NCBI GenBank assembly: GCA_024278955.1
Contig: JAJRSE010000124.1
Location: 1-64,000 of the forward strand
Length of the DNA: 64,000 bases
Direction: 5' to 3'
From: Planctomycetota bacterium
Lineage (GTDB): Bacteria; Planctomycetota; Planctomycetia; Pirellulales; Lacipirellulaceae
In this document: one piece after another, positions 52,991-62,894 of the stretch
Position numbering within the stretch: position 1 is the first letter of the stretch
Layout: every line of letters begins with the position of its first letter
Program-made: the position numbers and the translations under genes
The notes under the pieces: generated by a model
Database searches by the model: none
The model's input: only the letters and a program-made list of their open reading frames with translations
Told to the model about the DNA's origin: nothing

Positions 52991-53534
52991 GGAAGCGGGA
53001 ACGCGATAACTGTGTTGAAAGAAGAAAATCGTACTTCCGGATCGTAGCCCCGACCGTCCTTTGGGGAAAGGACTTGACTTGAGATCGCAATTCCCTGACA
53101 GAACAGAAGAAGCACCTCCCCCCTCCTTGCCCTGATACAGGACGATTTCAAAGTCAAAAAACCGCCAAGGGTAATGAAAAACAAGAAAAAACATTTAGAG
53201 CGTGGCGCGTAAACGTGTTCCGGTCCCCGTACTGGCATTTCAGGGGTACACCGTGCTGAAAGCAGAGCACACGCGAGGGTCTTCCAAGGCGATTGCTACC
53301 TTCTTTCTTCTTTTTTTGGCGATTTTGGCGAACTTGGCGGTTCAAAATATCGACTTGGCACCCCTCCCGTGCTTCGAGACTCTTCCCTCTCACCTCTTCG
53401 CCTCCGCAGGGTTTGCCTTGACGCTAAGCCGTGACAGGCCATACACTTCTGGATACGTGCAGCTGGCCTAATCGCATTTTCCTGCGAGGTTCAGCTCAAA
53501 ATCGTTGTCATCTCGTTGCCGAGCAGAAATCGCT
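52991..53534. other. Intergenic region between the helicase and TPR-like genes
   Basis: About 540 bp between divergent genes, mostly occupied by the repeat copy at 53139-53361. Nothing else was recognised. Confidence 0.45.
53139..53361. repeat. 223-bp dispersed intergenic repeat (copy B, inverted relative to copy A)
   Basis: Reads from AGGACGATTTCAAAGTC to CGACTTGGCA. The reverse complement of the whole segment aligns with 14292-14530 at about three quarters identity by eye, including long blocks such as TGCTTTCAGCACGG. Outer ends are again imperfect inverted repeats. Confidence 0.75.
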
Positions 53535-54497
53535 ATGAAAAACGAACGTCGCCACGACCTGGAAACCAACGAACTCGCAGTCCGCCTGACAGGCTGGATC
53601 GACTGGGTGAAGCCTCATGCTAGCACGATCACAGGTGCCGTGCTCGTACTGCTCGGAGTCATGGCCGCAAGCTCTTACTGGTCGACACAATCGGCTTCCA
53701 ACCAACAAGCCGCCTGGAACGAGTTTGCCATTGCCTACGATACGACCGACCGCGAGCTGGTAAGCCTTCGCAAGGTCGCAGACAAAGAAGAATACTCAGG
53801 CACACCCATGCGAGAATGGGCCTATATCACCTGGGCCGATCGGCAGTTGCGATTGGCGTCGGACGAGTATCTGATCAATCGCGAGAGCGCAATCGATCGT
53901 CTTCGCCAGATCGAAGGAACCTACGAAGACCTTTCCGCTGGTGTTTTTGAAGTCGTGGTTCAGAACAGAGCACGCTTTGGATTGGCTCGCGTTTATGAGC
54001 TGCAAAACAAACCCGAAGAGGCACGCAAGCAATATCTGCTCGTCCAGGGCGATTTGCAGTCGATGGCCAGCCGACGCGCGACGCAACTTGAATCCTCGAC
54101 CGTCGAAGAGTCCGTTGCTTGGTTAGCCACGACCGACTTGCCTCGGCGAAGTACGAATCTCGGAGGCGGAGCGCCTGGAGTTCGGCCCGACTTCGAGGCA
54201 ACGACTCCGCCAGCTACTCAAAGTGGGGATGTCTCGGTGACGCGTTCTCTCGAAGAAATCTTGGGTTCTTCCGGCGAAGACGCCACCGGGGAAGATCGCT
54301 ATGAAGGCGAGCCGGAGGACGAATCCAAGGAATCCGAGACGAAAGCCTCCGAGACGAAAGCCTCCGAGACGAAAGCCTCCGAGACGAAAGCCTCCGAGAC
54401 AGAGGCCCCAGAGACAAAAGCCCCAGAAGCAGAAGCTGAGCCTACCTCGGACGCATCAAAAGAAGCGACTGCCGAAAACGCGGATGTTGCAGAATAA
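53535..54497 (+). CDS. Membrane-anchored TPR-like protein with a variable-repeat C-terminus
   Basis: About 320 residues from the ATG at 53535. A cytoplasmic N-terminus (MKNERRHDLETNELAVRLTG) precedes one membrane helix (STITGAVLVLLGVMAASSYW), then about 160 residues of helices resembling YfgM-like tetratricopeptide proteins (NRARFGLARVYELQNKPEEA, KQYLLVQGDLQ). Such proteins bind other envelope proteins; the partner here is unknown. The C-terminus, from about residue 255, is Glu/Lys/Ser/Thr-rich and encoded by a 15-bp tandem repeat (KASET units; see 54336-54425). Its stop overlaps the next start in TAATG, so it is coupled to the pseudouridine synthase gene. Confidence 0.75.
   Translation: MKNERRHDLETNELAVRLTGWIDWVKPHASTITGAVLVLLGVMAASSYWSTQSASNQQAAWNEFAIAYDTTDRELVSLRKVADKEEYSGTPMREWAYITWADRQLRLASDEYLINRESAIDRLRQIEGTYEDLSAGVFEVVVQNRARFGLARVYELQNKPEEARKQYLLVQGDLQSMASRRATQLESSTVEESVAWLATTDLPRRSTNLGGGAPGVRPDFEATTPPATQSGDVSVTRSLEEILGSSGEDATGEDRYEGEPEDESKESETKASETKASETKASETKASETEAPETKAPEAEAEPTSDASKEATAENADVAE
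54336..54425 (+). repeat. 15-bp tandem repeat (six units) inside the TPR-like gene
   Basis: Four units of GAGACGAAAGCCTCC (54336-54395) are exact; the next two are degenerate. The repeat is in frame and gives ETKAS units. Copy-number change would keep the frame, so length variation is likely between strains. Confidence 0.9.
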
Positions 54498-55504
54498 TGG
54501 CCGACAAGCCGCTTAGTTTTGAAACCTCCGACGAAGAGATCGGCCAACGCCTCGACGCTTTTCTCGCAGCCCATATTTCTGAAACCAGCCGCGTGAGAAT
54601 CCGGCGTGGCATCGACGACGCAGGCGCCAAGGTGGACGGCACCGTCCGCAAGGCGTCGTATCGGATACGAACAGCAGGGCAATGCGTCGAGTTTATTCTG
54701 CCGCCCCCTCCTGCCGCGGGGCCCAAACCCGAGCCGATTTCGCTTTCGATTCTCTACGAAGATGACGTTCTTGCCGTGGTCGACAAACCGTCGGGCATGG
54801 TCGTCCATCCGGCCAAGGGACACTGGTCGGGAACCTTGGCCAGCGCACTCGTACATCACTTCGAGAAGCTAAGCGAGCATGGTGGCGCAACCCGACCGGG
54901 CATCGTCCACCGCCTCGACCGCGACACTAGCGGAGCAATTATCATCGCTAAAACCGATCTCGCCCATCAGCGGCTTGCCGACCAGTTCAGAGCCCGCACG
55001 GTCCAAAAAGAGTACCTAGCAATTATCGCGGGCAACCCAGATCGCGACCGCGACCTCATCGACCACCCGATCGGCGATCACCCAACCCATCGCGAGAAAA
55101 AAGCCCTGCGTTCAGGACACACCAGTAGTCGCGATGCGCAGACGTTTTACGAAGTCGAAGAACGTTTCCCAGGCTACGCCCTTGTGAAGGCGCTGCCCAA
55201 GACAGGGCGTACCCACCAGATTCGCCTCCACTTGGCCAGCGTCCGCTGCCCCGTGCTCTGCGACAAACTTTACGCCGGTCATTCACGCCTAACGCTTGCG
55301 GATTGCCGCACCCGCACTCGCTCACCACAACTGGCCAAAGACCTTGATGCCGACACAATTCTTCTTGAGCGCCAAGCCTTACACGCGCACCGAGTAAGCT
55401 TTACCCATCCGATCTCGGGCGAGCCAATCGAAATCTCGGCCCCGATCCCCAACGACATGCAGGAATTGCTACTGCTCTTGCGGCAGATTCGCCCTCGGGG
55501 GTAG
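54497..55504 (+). CDS. RluA-family 23S rRNA pseudouridine synthase (RluD-like)
   Basis: 335 residues; starts at the last base of the previous stop (TAATG). An S4 RNA-binding domain comes first (GQRLDAFLAAHISETSRVRI), then the catalytic domain with LAVVDKPSGMVVHPA, RPGIVHRLDRDTSGAIIIAK (catalytic Asp of HRLDRDTSG) and KTGRTHQIRLHLASVRCPVL. The order and residues fit RluD/RluC-type enzymes, which isomerise uridines in 23S rRNA. The target site cannot be told from sequence. It follows the TPR-like gene in the same operon. Confidence 0.93.
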   Translation: MADKPLSFETSDEEIGQRLDAFLAAHISETSRVRIRRGIDDAGAKVDGTVRKASYRIRTAGQCVEFILPPPPAAGPKPEPISLSILYEDDVLAVVDKPSGMVVHPAKGHWSGTLASALVHHFEKLSEHGGATRPGIVHRLDRDTSGAIIIAKTDLAHQRLADQFRARTVQKEYLAIIAGNPDRDRDLIDHPIGDHPTHREKKALRSGHTSSRDAQTFYEVEERFPGYALVKALPKTGRTHQIRLHLASVRCPVLCDKLYAGHSRLTLADCRTRTRSPQLAKDLDADTILLERQALHAHRVSFTHPISGEPIEISAPIPNDMQELLLLLRQIRPRG

Positions 55505-55580
55505 AACCAGCACCTTGGTTTCTTTCCTCTTGGGATTGCGAGCCTATTTTTTATTCATTTTCTTGTTGGGAGAGATCCGT

Positions 55581-55982
55581 ATGAGCATGCTAAAAGAGTT
55601 CAAAGAGTTTGCATTAAAAGGAAACGTCGTCGACATGGCCGTTGGCGTGGTCATTGGTGGAGCCTTTGGAAAGATTGTCAGTTCCCTCGTCAAAGACATC
55701 ATCATGCCTGCCGTCGGCAAAGTAACTGGCGGGCTCGATTTCTCTGAAATGAAATGTGTTATTCAAAAAGCTAGCGGAGAAGGCGAGAAAGCAGTTGAAG
55801 AGATTGCGATTAACTATGGCGTTTTCATCAACACCGCCATTGATTTTCTAATCGTCGCCGCCGCAATTTTCATGGCTGTCAAAGTTATGAACTCGATGAA
55901 GAAAAAAGAAGAAGAGGCCCCCAAGGCGCCTGCCGAGGACATCACGCTCTTACGAGAGATCCGCGATTCGCTAGCAAAGTAA
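55581..55982 (+). CDS. mscL: Large-conductance mechanosensitive channel MscL
   Basis: About 133 residues. The ATG at 55581 follows GGGAGAGATC; an upstream reading to 55515 is not needed. The N-terminal helix (MSMLKEFKEFALKGNVVDMA) and pore-lining first membrane helix (VGVVIGGAFGKIVSSLVKDI) are typical of MscL, followed by a periplasmic loop and the second helix (VFINTAIDFLIVAAAIFMAV), with a charged C-terminal bundle (KKKEEEAPKAPAEDITLLRE). It opens on hypo-osmotic shock to release solutes. A terminator lies 18 bp past the stop. Confidence 0.95.
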   Translation: MSMLKEFKEFALKGNVVDMAVGVVIGGAFGKIVSSLVKDIIMPAVGKVTGGLDFSEMKCVIQKASGEGEKAVEEIAINYGVFINTAIDFLIVAAAIFMAVKVMNSMKKKEEEAPKAPAEDITLLREIRDSLAK

Positions 55983-55999
55983 TGGCAAGCCATACCAAA

Positions 56000-56031
56000 G
56001 CCTCGCGGCGCCAAAGTCGCGAGGCTTTTTT
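56000..56031 (+). terminator. Intrinsic terminator after mscL
   Basis: GCCTCGCG, a 10-nt loop, then CGCGAGGC followed by TTTTTT. The 8-bp stem is perfect. It isolates mscL from the convergent PIG-L gene. Confidence 0.85.
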
Positions 56032-56036
56032 CATTC

Positions 56037-56783
56037 TTACTTGGAATCAAAAAGCGTGCTCATCAAATCTTGCGTTCCTAAGTTCCGAGGACTAACCAGC
56101 ATCTCGCCCGCGGCAAAGCCTGCTGTTTGCCCCAGCTGACGAGCGATCGACTCGACCCGCGGAAAAATGTGCTGTTTCTCTGGCGGAAACTGGGTCTTGT
56201 AACAGCGAACCGAATCGAGCTTCGTCTTGAGCGTTCGGCTGATATCTACCACCAAATGCCCGGCTCCCGGCATTGGCTCGTTCGAGTAAAACGACAGCGT
56301 GTAGTAAAGCTGAGTCGCGATCGTATGCGGCGGCAGCCCCGCAAAGTCGTCATCCCACTTTGTGAGCCGTGAATAAAAAATGGCTGCGTCGGTGATTTGC
56401 ATCGCTTGCCAATGGTCGGGTGAGGCAAGCGGCGTTTTTTCGCCAAACCCCAGCACGAGCCGCGGACGGTATTTACGAAACTCGATTGCTAGCTTCACTC
56501 GCGATTCAAACGAGTCGAACAACTTGCGGTTCGGCAGGTCGAGCGTTACCCGGTGCTGAACTCCCAAAGTCTTCGCCGCAGCTTGCGCCTCGGCTAATCG
56601 GACTTCCGGACCAGGCGAGCCCGGGGTGGGTTCGCCATCGGTAAGATCAATAATACCCACCTGATACCCTTGCTGAACCAGTCGAGCAAGGGTGCCGCCA
56701 CACGCAATTTCGACATCGTCAGGATGGGCGCCGACAGCAATTACGTCGAGCTGAGGATAGTCGGTAGTTGTCATTGCTGTCAA
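56037..56783 (-). CDS. PIG-L/LmbE-family deacetylase (BshB1-like)
   Basis: 248 residues. PIG-L family metal-dependent N-deacetylase: [20 protein letters not shown] carries the zinc-binding HPDD motif, [16 protein letters not shown] the second metal His. [14 protein letters not shown] and [14 protein letters not shown] resemble BshB1, which deacetylates GlcNAc-malate in bacillithiol synthesis. The exact substrate is inferred. It follows the aldolase gene by 20 nt on the minus strand. Confidence 0.82.
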   Translation of the reverse strand: MTAMTTTDYPQLDVIAVGAHPDDVEIACGGTLARLVQQGYQVGIIDLTDGEPTPGSPGPEVRLAEAQAAAKTLGVQHRVTLDLPNRKLFDSFESRVKLAIEFRKYRPRLVLGFGEKTPLASPDHWQAMQITDAAIFYSRLTKWDDDFAGLPPHTIATQLYYTLSFYSNEPMPGAGHLVVDISRTLKTKLDSVRCYKTQFPPEKQHIFPRVESIARQLGQTAGFAAGEMLVSPRNLGTQDLMSTLFDSK

Positions 56784-56803
56784 TTGTCCTCTCGAATGCT
56801 TGG

Positions 56804-57475
56804 CTACTTGGAGTCGCAGAGCGCCGGAGGCGCGATTCTGGCATCAATTCGCATCGACTCTAGTTCTTTACACTTCTCGACTGGCAAAGTGTCCGGCGGT
56901 CCGAGCTGGGCACCAAGCAAAAGAATTCGGCAGTAGGCGTCAAGAATTTCGGTGTAGTTGTATGCCAACTCAAGACTATTGGCATAAGTCACCGTGCCAT
57001 GGTTTGCCAACAGACAAACATTGGTCCGCTCGACGAACGGCAAAATTGTGCGAGCGAATGCAGCCGTGCCTGGAGTTTCATACGGTGCGGTAGGAATCTC
57101 GCCAAAGAAGAATTCCGATTCGGGCATCACAGCGCGAGGGACCGGCTTCCCTGAGATCGCAAACGCCGTGGCGTGAGGGGCATGACAATGAATCACACTT
57201 TCAACGTCGGGCCGAGCCTTGAGCACCTCAAGGTGCAGCAAAACTTCACTCGTCCGCTGCCGGCTACCCGCCAACTGATTGCCTTCCATGTCGACCAGAC
57301 AAATATCCTCGGGCTGCATCTGCCCTTTGCAAAGCATCGTAGGCGTACAGAGAACTTGCTCTTCGTTCAGCCGAACTGTGATATTGCCATCGCTACCCGC
57401 TACCAATCCTCGCTGGTAAAGTCGCAGCCCTACGTCGCAGATATTTTGCTTCAACTGGTCGGCATCGGTGGTCAT
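56804..57475 (-). CDS. Class II aldolase/adducin-family protein
   Basis: 223 residues. Motifs: [13 protein letters not shown] near the N-terminus, [14 protein letters not shown] (zinc-binding His pair and third His), [10 protein letters not shown] and [10 protein letters not shown] with a further zinc His. The length and motifs fit L-fuculose-1-phosphate and related aldolases or decarboxylases; sugar specificity is not visible. A link to rhamnose catabolism (rhaA is at 34.9 kb) is possible but unproven. It lies between the membrane-protein gene (36 nt upstream) and the PIG-L gene, and all three probably form one transcript. Confidence 0.85.
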   Translation of the reverse strand: MTTDADQLKQNICDVGLRLYQRGLVAGSDGNITVRLNEEQVLCTPTMLCKGQMQPEDICLVDMEGNQLAGSRQRTSEVLLHLEVLKARPDVESVIHCHAPHATAFAISGKPVPRAVMPESEFFFGEIPTAPYETPGTAAFARTILPFVERTNVCLLANHGTVTYANSLELAYNYTEILDAYCRILLLGAQLGPPDTLPVEKCKELESMRIDARIAPPALCDSK

Positions 57476-57511
57476 AGGCTGAACTCCGCGTTCGGGTGAA
57501 GAAAACGCTAA

Positions 57512-58027
57512 TTATAGCGTATCGCCGCAGGGCACGGACCCTCCAATGCAAATTCTTTGCAACCCAAATCGCCGCATCGTTAAGCCTGCCAAGCCGATTG
57601 GGCCTAACGGAAAGTCGACAAACGTGACCAAACGAAAGAGGCATCGCTGAAAGAGATGCTCTCCTCCCCGAGCCGTTCGCAAAAATCGAACCGCATCCTC
57701 TAGCACAAGCAGCGCCAAGGCGCCCAGCCCCGCAATTGCCAGCAACTTGCCGATCCGAACGGCCTTCTCCGCAGGAATCAAATAGCTTGCGACCAGCGTC
57801 GGCGGAACAATCAACAGAAGCCAAAACGCATGGTAGCCAACTAAAGCCACCAGGGGTGGCCCACAGCCCCACGGCCCGCAAATCGCGTGACCGAACACAC
57901 CTTCAAAACGATGAAGCTGCAACGTGCCATACATGGCAAGCGTCCAGAGCGCAAAGCAAATCAGCTTGCGCACAGATTCGCATTTCGACGACAACGATAA
58001 GGGGGGAGGAAGCATAGCCACAGTCAA
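57512..58027 (-). CDS. Hypothetical integral membrane protein
   Basis: 171 residues, not recognised. About four hydrophobic segments: LICFALWTLAMYGTLQLH, LVALVGYHAFWLLLIVPPTL, IGKLLAIAGLGALALLVLED and FPLGPIGLAGLTM. A Cys/Gly/Pro motif (ICGPWGCGPPL) lies between the first two. It is first in a probable operon with the aldolase and PIG-L genes. Function unknown. Confidence 0.65.
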   Translation of the reverse strand: MTVAMLPPPLSLSSKCESVRKLICFALWTLAMYGTLQLHRFEGVFGHAICGPWGCGPPLVALVGYHAFWLLLIVPPTLVASYLIPAEKAVRIGKLLAIAGLGALALLVLEDAVRFLRTARGGEHLFQRCLFRLVTFVDFPLGPIGLAGLTMRRFGLQRICIGGSVPCGDTL

Positions 58028-58116
58028 AAAAATTTCTCAACTTTCCAAGCACACCAAAACGACATTCTAAACGTCTCGTGAGTCAGCGCTCAGTAATGCA
58101 GCACACAGTAACGCAA

Positions 58117-58755
58117 CTATTTGCGACTTATTGTCACTTGGCGTCCAGAAAGCTCTATTTTGCCTGCCGCAAGCAGCCGAAGGACGTGCGGATACGACTC
58201 ACGCTCGGCCTCAAACACGCGGTCGGCAAGCGAGTCGGCCGAGTCGTCGTCGAAAACAGGCACCGGCTGCTGCCAGATGATAGGCCCCTGGTCGTATTCG
58301 TTGTCCACAAAGTGGACCGTGCAACCCGTAACCTTCGCACCATAGTCGAGCACCGCCTGATGGACATGATCTCCGTACATGCCTTTGCCACAGAACGAGG
58401 GAATCAGCGAAGGGTGAATGTTCAGAACTTTTCCCTCAAAGTCCTCAGGCACAGGCACCAACTTCAAAAATCCCGCCATCACCACGCAGTCGACTTTCGC
58501 AGCTCGACAAGCATCAAAAATCACGCGTCCGTAATCCTCATCGCTTGCGGTTTCACCGCGTTTGAAAATATGCGAAGCAATTCCAGCCTCGCTTGCGTGT
58601 TGAAGTCCACTCGCTTTCGGCGAGCTTGAAATGACCAACCGGATATCCACCGGCAGTTTCTCTTCGGCAGCCAAATCGATAAAGTTTTTCAGAGTCCGCC
58701 CGCTGCCGGATATCAGCACAGCAATACGAAGTGGCTTCGGTGCAGGCTTGGTCAT
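58117..58755 (-). CDS. purN: Phosphoribosylglycinamide formyltransferase
   Basis: 212 residues; formylates GAR with 10-formyl-THF in purine biosynthesis. Motifs: [18 protein letters not shown] (phosphate loop), [12 protein letters not shown] (Asn/His of the active site), and [20 protein letters not shown] with the catalytic Asp. A C-terminal helix follows. The start (ATG at 58755) overlaps the ileS stop as ATGA, so it is translationally coupled to ileS. Confidence 0.95.
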   Translation of the reverse strand: MTKPAPKPLRIAVLISGSGRTLKNFIDLAAEEKLPVDIRLVISSSPKASGLQHASEAGIASHIFKRGETASDEDYGRVIFDACRAAKVDCVVMAGFLKLVPVPEDFEGKVLNIHPSLIPSFCGKGMYGDHVHQAVLDYGAKVTGCTVHFVDNEYDQGPIIWQQPVPVFDDDSADSLADRVFEAERESYPHVLRLLAAGKIELSGRQVTISRK

Positions 58756-61700
58756 GAAACGACTCGCACATAGACTTGGGCTTCGTAGTCGCCAATCTTC
58801 ACCGAGACGGGTTCCACCGATTCGAGTGCTTCAAGAGAAATCGCGGTCGCCAAAGTCTCTCGGGTAACGTATTCGCCGTACTGCTCGGTCGCAGCTTGAA
58901 GCTCAGGAGCCTCGGCAACGATTCCGATTTCGATACGGTCGGTGAAATCGCAGTTCAAATCTTTACGAGCGTCCTGGATCACGCGGACCAAATCTCTCGA
59001 CAAGCCTTCGGCGAGAAGCTCAGGCGTCAACTCAGTCGACAGCACCAGCACCACACCCTTCGCGTTGGCTGCCGCCCAGCCCTCGCGTGCTTTGATGCGC
59101 ACTTCAATTTCATCAGTCGTCAGCTCGATCGCTTGCCCTTCAACCGTTACGTTGACTTTGCCGTTATCACGAATGTTGGCCAGCAGTTCGGCGCAATTTT
59201 CTTTGTTCAGGGCAGGCTTGAGCTTCGGCATCAGCTTGCCAAGCTTCGGACCGAGCAACTTAAAATTCGGTACGACTTCGTGTTCGACGTATTTGTCGGG
59301 CTCGTCACTGTACTCAACCGATTTTACGTTCAGTTCCTCAGCAATCACGCCCGCATGTTCTTCAAGCCACGCCTGATGGGTGGTGTCGGCCAAAATGACC
59401 TCCACCTTGGCTAGCGGCTGACGCACCTTGAGTTCCGCCTTGCTGCGTGCTTGTCGACCTAACGAGGAAATATGCCGAACGAGGTTCATCCGTTCCGAGA
59501 GCTTCGTATCAATCGCACCGGTATCAGCAACCGGGAAATCACAAAGATGCACACTCTCGACCACGCACTTACCAAAGGGCGACACCGCTAGTTGCTGCCA
59601 AAGGTTGTCGGCCAAAAATGGCACAAACGGCGCGATCATTTTCGTCGTCGTCACGAGACATTCATACAGCGTCCAATAAGCGTCCAGCTTTTCTTGCGAC
59701 CGCTTGTCCTTCGCCCAAAACCGGTCGCGACTTCGGCGAACATACCAGTTCGACAGCGCATCAACAAATTCGATGATCGCCTGGCAAGCCGTGTAGTTGT
59801 CGTACTGATCCATGCGATCCACCACGGTCGCAATCGCCGAATTCAACTCGCTAAGAATCCAACGATCAAGCTCGCTCCGTTCGGCAACGGGCCGATAAGA
59901 TTTTGCAGCTGCGAATGTCGCCGAGCCCAATCCTCCGACCTCCGACCCCTCGCCCCTCAACTCTTGCCCTGGGTCAAACTCGTCGATGTTGGCATAAATA
60001 TTAAAAAAGCTATACACATTCCAAAGTCGGAGCAAGAACTCCGGGATGCTATCTTTGATCGCTTGTTCGCTATAGCGGATCGTCGTCCACGGCGGTTGTT
60101 TGGCAAAGAAGAACCAGCGAAGTGCATCGGCCCCGTAGAGATCAAAAATCTCGTCGGGACTCCGATAATTCCGCTTACTCTTCGACATCTTCTGCCCATC
60201 CTCGCCAAGCATCAGGCCAAGAACAATGCAGTTCTTAAACGGGTGGGGAAATGTCGAATGACGAATGTCGAGTGACGAATTTTTCGTTTCGTCATTCGTC
60301 ACTCCTGCTTCCTCATTTCCAAATAGCAACGTACTAATCGCCAGCTGGCTGTAAAACCAACCACGGGTTTGATCGAGGGCTTCACTAATAAAGTCCGCCG
60401 GAAACTGGCTCTCGAATTTCTCTCGCTCGGGCCCACTTTCCTGACCTCGGTAGCCCCACTGGGCAAACGGCATCGCGCCGCTGTCGTACCAGCAGTCGAT
60501 CACCTCGGTCACACGCTGCATACGAGCACCTTCTGCAAATGGCGAGTCGTAGGTCACGGCGTCGATGTACGGCTTGTGAACCTGCAAATCATCCGGTAGC
60601 TCAGGATTCTCTGCTTTCGCCTTTTCCCAAACTTCGGTGCCCGTCACGCCCCGTTTTTTAAGCAACTCGTCGTAACTGCCCATTGCTTCCATCTTGCCGG
60701 TCTCTTGGCAAACCCAAATCGGCAGCGGCGTGCCCCAGTATCGCTCGCGAGAAAGGGCCCAGTCGACGTTCGAGGCCAAAAACTTTCCAAAACGGCCGTC
60801 CTGGATATGCTCAGGCAACCAATTGATGCGGCTATTGTTGGCCAGCATCTGCTCTTTGTGATCTGACGTGCGAATGAACCAACTTTCGCGTGGATACTGA
60901 ATCAGCGGATCCTGCTCCGCTCGCCAACAAAACGGATAGTCGTGCAGATATTGCTCTTGATGATAAAGCAGCCCACGTTTCTTGAGATCGCGATTAATTT
61001 CCTTATCGCAATCCTTAACCCATCGCCCTCGAACAAACTCCGGTGCCTCGTCAGTAAACTTGCCGTTGGGAGCAACACAGTTAATAAGCGCCGGGCCTTG
61101 GCCCTCCGGAAATCTCGCCTGCTCGGCAACCAGCACCTCGTAATCCACCTCGCCAAACGCCGGCGCCTGATGCACAACGCCCGAACCGCTGTCGGTCGTC
61201 ACAAAACCTGCGGACACAACTCGCCAAGCACCCGGCAAGTCGGGGTCATAAAAGCAATCAAAAGGCGGCACATATCGCTTGCCAACCAGGTCGCTCCCTT
61301 GGCAGGTCGAAACCACCTCAAGCTCTCGCTTCATCTTACCGGCGATTGTCTCGACCAAGTCTTTCGCCAAGATAAGCTTTTCGTTCGTCTCCGAGTCGAC
61401 AACCGTCGCATACTCAATTTCAGGATTCACCGCAACAAACTGATTCGAGGGCAACGTCCAAGGCGTCGTCGTCCAAACCAGCAGCGAAGTATCCGTCGCC
61501 TTGCCATCGTCGTCGAGTAGCGGAAACTTCACAAACACGCTTGGGTCTGCCACCTCGCGGTAGCCCTGCCCTACTTCACCAGCCGAAAGCGCCGTGCCGC
61601 CCTGGGCCCACCACCAAACAATTTTATGCCCCTGGTACAGTTGCCCCCGATCGAACAACGTCTTGAGCGACCACCAAACACTTTCAACGTAACTTTGATG

Positions 61701-62153
61701 ATACGTAACGTAGGCGTCCTTGAGATTGACCCAAAAACCGAGCCGCTCGGTCAGCCGTTCCCACTCTTGCATATATCGCCAGACGCTCTGCTGACACTTT
61801 TGGATGAACGGCTCGATCCCGTACGCCTCGATTTCTTCTTTCGAGTGGATACCCAGCTCTTTGCAAACCTCGACCTCGACCGGCAACCCATGCGTATCCC
61901 AGCCCGCTTTGCGCTCGCACCGATAGCCGCGCATCGTCCGATAACGGGGAAACAAATCTTTGATTGCCCGCGTAAGGCAATGCCCCGGGTGAGGCATCCC
62001 GTTGGCAGTCGGGGGGCCCTCGAAGAAAACAAACGGCGGAGCGTCAGCACGAGCGGCTAACGTTTTTTCGTAGATCCCCTGCTCTTCCCAAAACTGCCCG
62101 ATGGCAAGTTCGCGTTGAGGAAAGCTTTGACTCTTATCGATGGCGGGAAACAT
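58752..62153 (-). CDS. ileS: Isoleucyl-tRNA synthetase
   Basis: 1133 residues, long for the family and of the type without the usual C-terminal zinc finger. HIGH-like motif is HPGH (residues 55-58, in [10 protein letters not shown]); KMSKS is near residue 654 ([13 protein letters not shown]). The editing domain (connective peptide) and anticodon-binding domain ([11 protein letters not shown]) are present. Two stretches depart from the family: residues about 614-636 ([20 protein letters not shown], then TFPHP) and about 731-742 ([11 protein letters not shown]). The DNA of both looks like intergenic repeat, inserted in frame. purN follows with 4-nt overlap, and the acidic-protein gene precedes by 95 nt. 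Confidence 0.95.
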   Translation of the reverse strand: MFPAIDKSQSFPQRELAIGQFWEEQGIYEKTLAARADAPPFVFFEGPPTANGMPHPGHCLTRAIKDLFPRYRTMRGYRCERKAGWDTHGLPVEVEVCKELGIHSKEEIEAYGIEPFIQKCQQSVWRYMQEWERLTERLGFWVNLKDAYVTYHQSYVESVWWSLKTLFDRGQLYQGHKIVWWWAQGGTALSAGEVGQGYREVADPSVFVKFPLLDDDGKATDTSLLVWTTTPWTLPSNQFVAVNPEIEYATVVDSETNEKLILAKDLVETIAGKMKRELEVVSTCQGSDLVGKRYVPPFDCFYDPDLPGAWRVVSAGFVTTDSGSGVVHQAPAFGEVDYEVLVAEQARFPEGQGPALINCVAPNGKFTDEAPEFVRGRWVKDCDKEINRDLKKRGLLYHQEQYLHDYPFCWRAEQDPLIQYPRESWFIRTSDHKEQMLANNSRINWLPEHIQDGRFGKFLASNVDWALSRERYWGTPLPIWVCQETGKMEAMGSYDELLKKRGVTGTEVWEKAKAENPELPDDLQVHKPYIDAVTYDSPFAEGARMQRVTEVIDCWYDSGAMPFAQWGYRGQESGPEREKFESQFPADFISEALDQTRGWFYSQLAISTLLFGNEEAGVTNDETKNSSLDIRHSTFPHPFKNCIVLGLMLGEDGQKMSKSKRNYRSPDEIFDLYGADALRWFFFAKQPPWTTIRYSEQAIKDSIPEFLLRLWNVYSFFNIYANIDEFDPGQELRGEGSEVGGLGSATFAAAKSYRPVAERSELDRWILSELNSAIATVVDRMDQYDNYTACQAIIEFVDALSNWYVRRSRDRFWAKDKRSQEKLDAYWTLYECLVTTTKMIAPFVPFLADNLWQQLAVSPFGKCVVESVHLCDFPVADTGAIDTKLSERMNLVRHISSLGRQARSKAELKVRQPLAKVEVILADTTHQAWLEEHAGVIAEELNVKSVEYSDEPDKYVEHEVVPNFKLLGPKLGKLMPKLKPALNKENCAELLANIRDNGKVNVTVEGQAIELTTDEIEVRIKAREGWAAANAKGVVLVLSTELTPELLAEGLSRDLVRVIQDARKDLNCDFTDRIEIGIVAEAPELQAATEQYGEYVTRETLATAISLEALESVEPVSVKIGDYEAQVYVRVVS

Positions 62154-62169
62154 GGGGGGGCAGTCCAGG

Positions 62170-62240
62170 GTCTAGAGTCAAGCGTCGAGAGCCAGACGTG
62201 GGCCGAACTCTCTCTGGCTCTCGACGCTTGTACTCTCGAC
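62170..62240. repeat. Inverted repeat between the acidic-protein gene and ileS
   Basis: CAAGCGTCGAGAGCCAG (62179-62195) is exactly complementary to CTGGCTCTCGACGCTTG (62214-62230), and pairing extends imperfectly outward for about ten more bases. It lies in the 95-bp gap and may act as a transcript hairpin or be a remnant repeat. Confidence 0.75.
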
Positions 62241-62247
62241 CAAACAG

Positions 62248-62565
62248 CTACTTATCGAAATCGGGATCGTCGTTGAAGGGGGCCTTTTTGGTCGCGTCAC
62301 TAGGCTTCTTTTCGTCTTCCTGGCCGCCAAAGGTATCGGGAAACTCGTTGTCTTCGGTCAGATCATCTTCCCAATCCTCTTCAAAGTCGTCGTCGAAATC
62401 GTCGTCGAAATCATCCTCGTCGAAATCGTCAAACGGATCGTCCTCTTCTTCCGCGCCGCCCTCGGCATGCAAAGAAGTCGACGACCACGCCGAAGCTCCA
62501 CCCTTCCAGGGTCGGCCAATAACATTTGTGCGAGGATTTGCTGTTTCAGTCGAACTACACCGCAT
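62248..62565 (-). CDS. Small acidic protein
   Basis: 105 residues, family not recognised. After a Ser/Thr-rich start there is a strongly acidic run (EEEDDPFDDFDEDDFDDDFD, then DDFEEDWEDD), then FGGQEDEKKPSDATKKAPFN. Acidic DDFDEDD-type proteins of this kind occur in planctomycetes next to other genes. It could be a nucleic-acid mimic or a flexible acidic tail protein, but nothing here shows it. It lies just upstream of ileS on the same strand. Confidence 0.65.
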   Translation of the reverse strand: MRCSSTETANPRTNVIGRPWKGGASAWSSTSLHAEGGAEEEDDPFDDFDEDDFDDDFDDDFEEDWEDDLTEDNEFPDTFGGQEDEKKPSDATKKAPFNDDPDFDK

Positions 62566-62894
62566 CTTCTCTACCTTTACACCACGTTTGAATATAATAA
62601 ATCAATTTCAGCCTAAGATAACCGATTTTGACAGCCCACACGCTGCTAGCAAGGCCTAACCTAGCAAGAATTTGCTTTTCCACCCCGTGTTGCTCTCAAA
62701 GAACCGTTTGGTCCTGAAATGCTAGCACCGCGGGACAACACGCCCTAATAATCTCGTCGGCAATTTATCTGCCCAAGCTGAAGTTGGCCTCGTCAGCAAT
62801 CCAGGATAAACTGCCACGTATTAAGACGGAAGATCCCGGCAAGCACTGCCGTTGTGCGCCGATTTCTTTCAGCCCGTTCGCATGGAGGCGATCA
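62566..62894. other. Intergenic region before the SbcD-like gene
   Basis: About 330 bp between divergent genes. Nothing was recognised beyond an ordinary ribosome binding site (62884-62888) belonging to the next gene. Confidence 0.4.

Noticed and set aside
56804-57475. The class II aldolase as RhaD, making a rhamnose pathway with rhaA
   Set aside because: The genes are 20 kb apart and the residues that define rhamnulose-1-phosphate specificity cannot be read.
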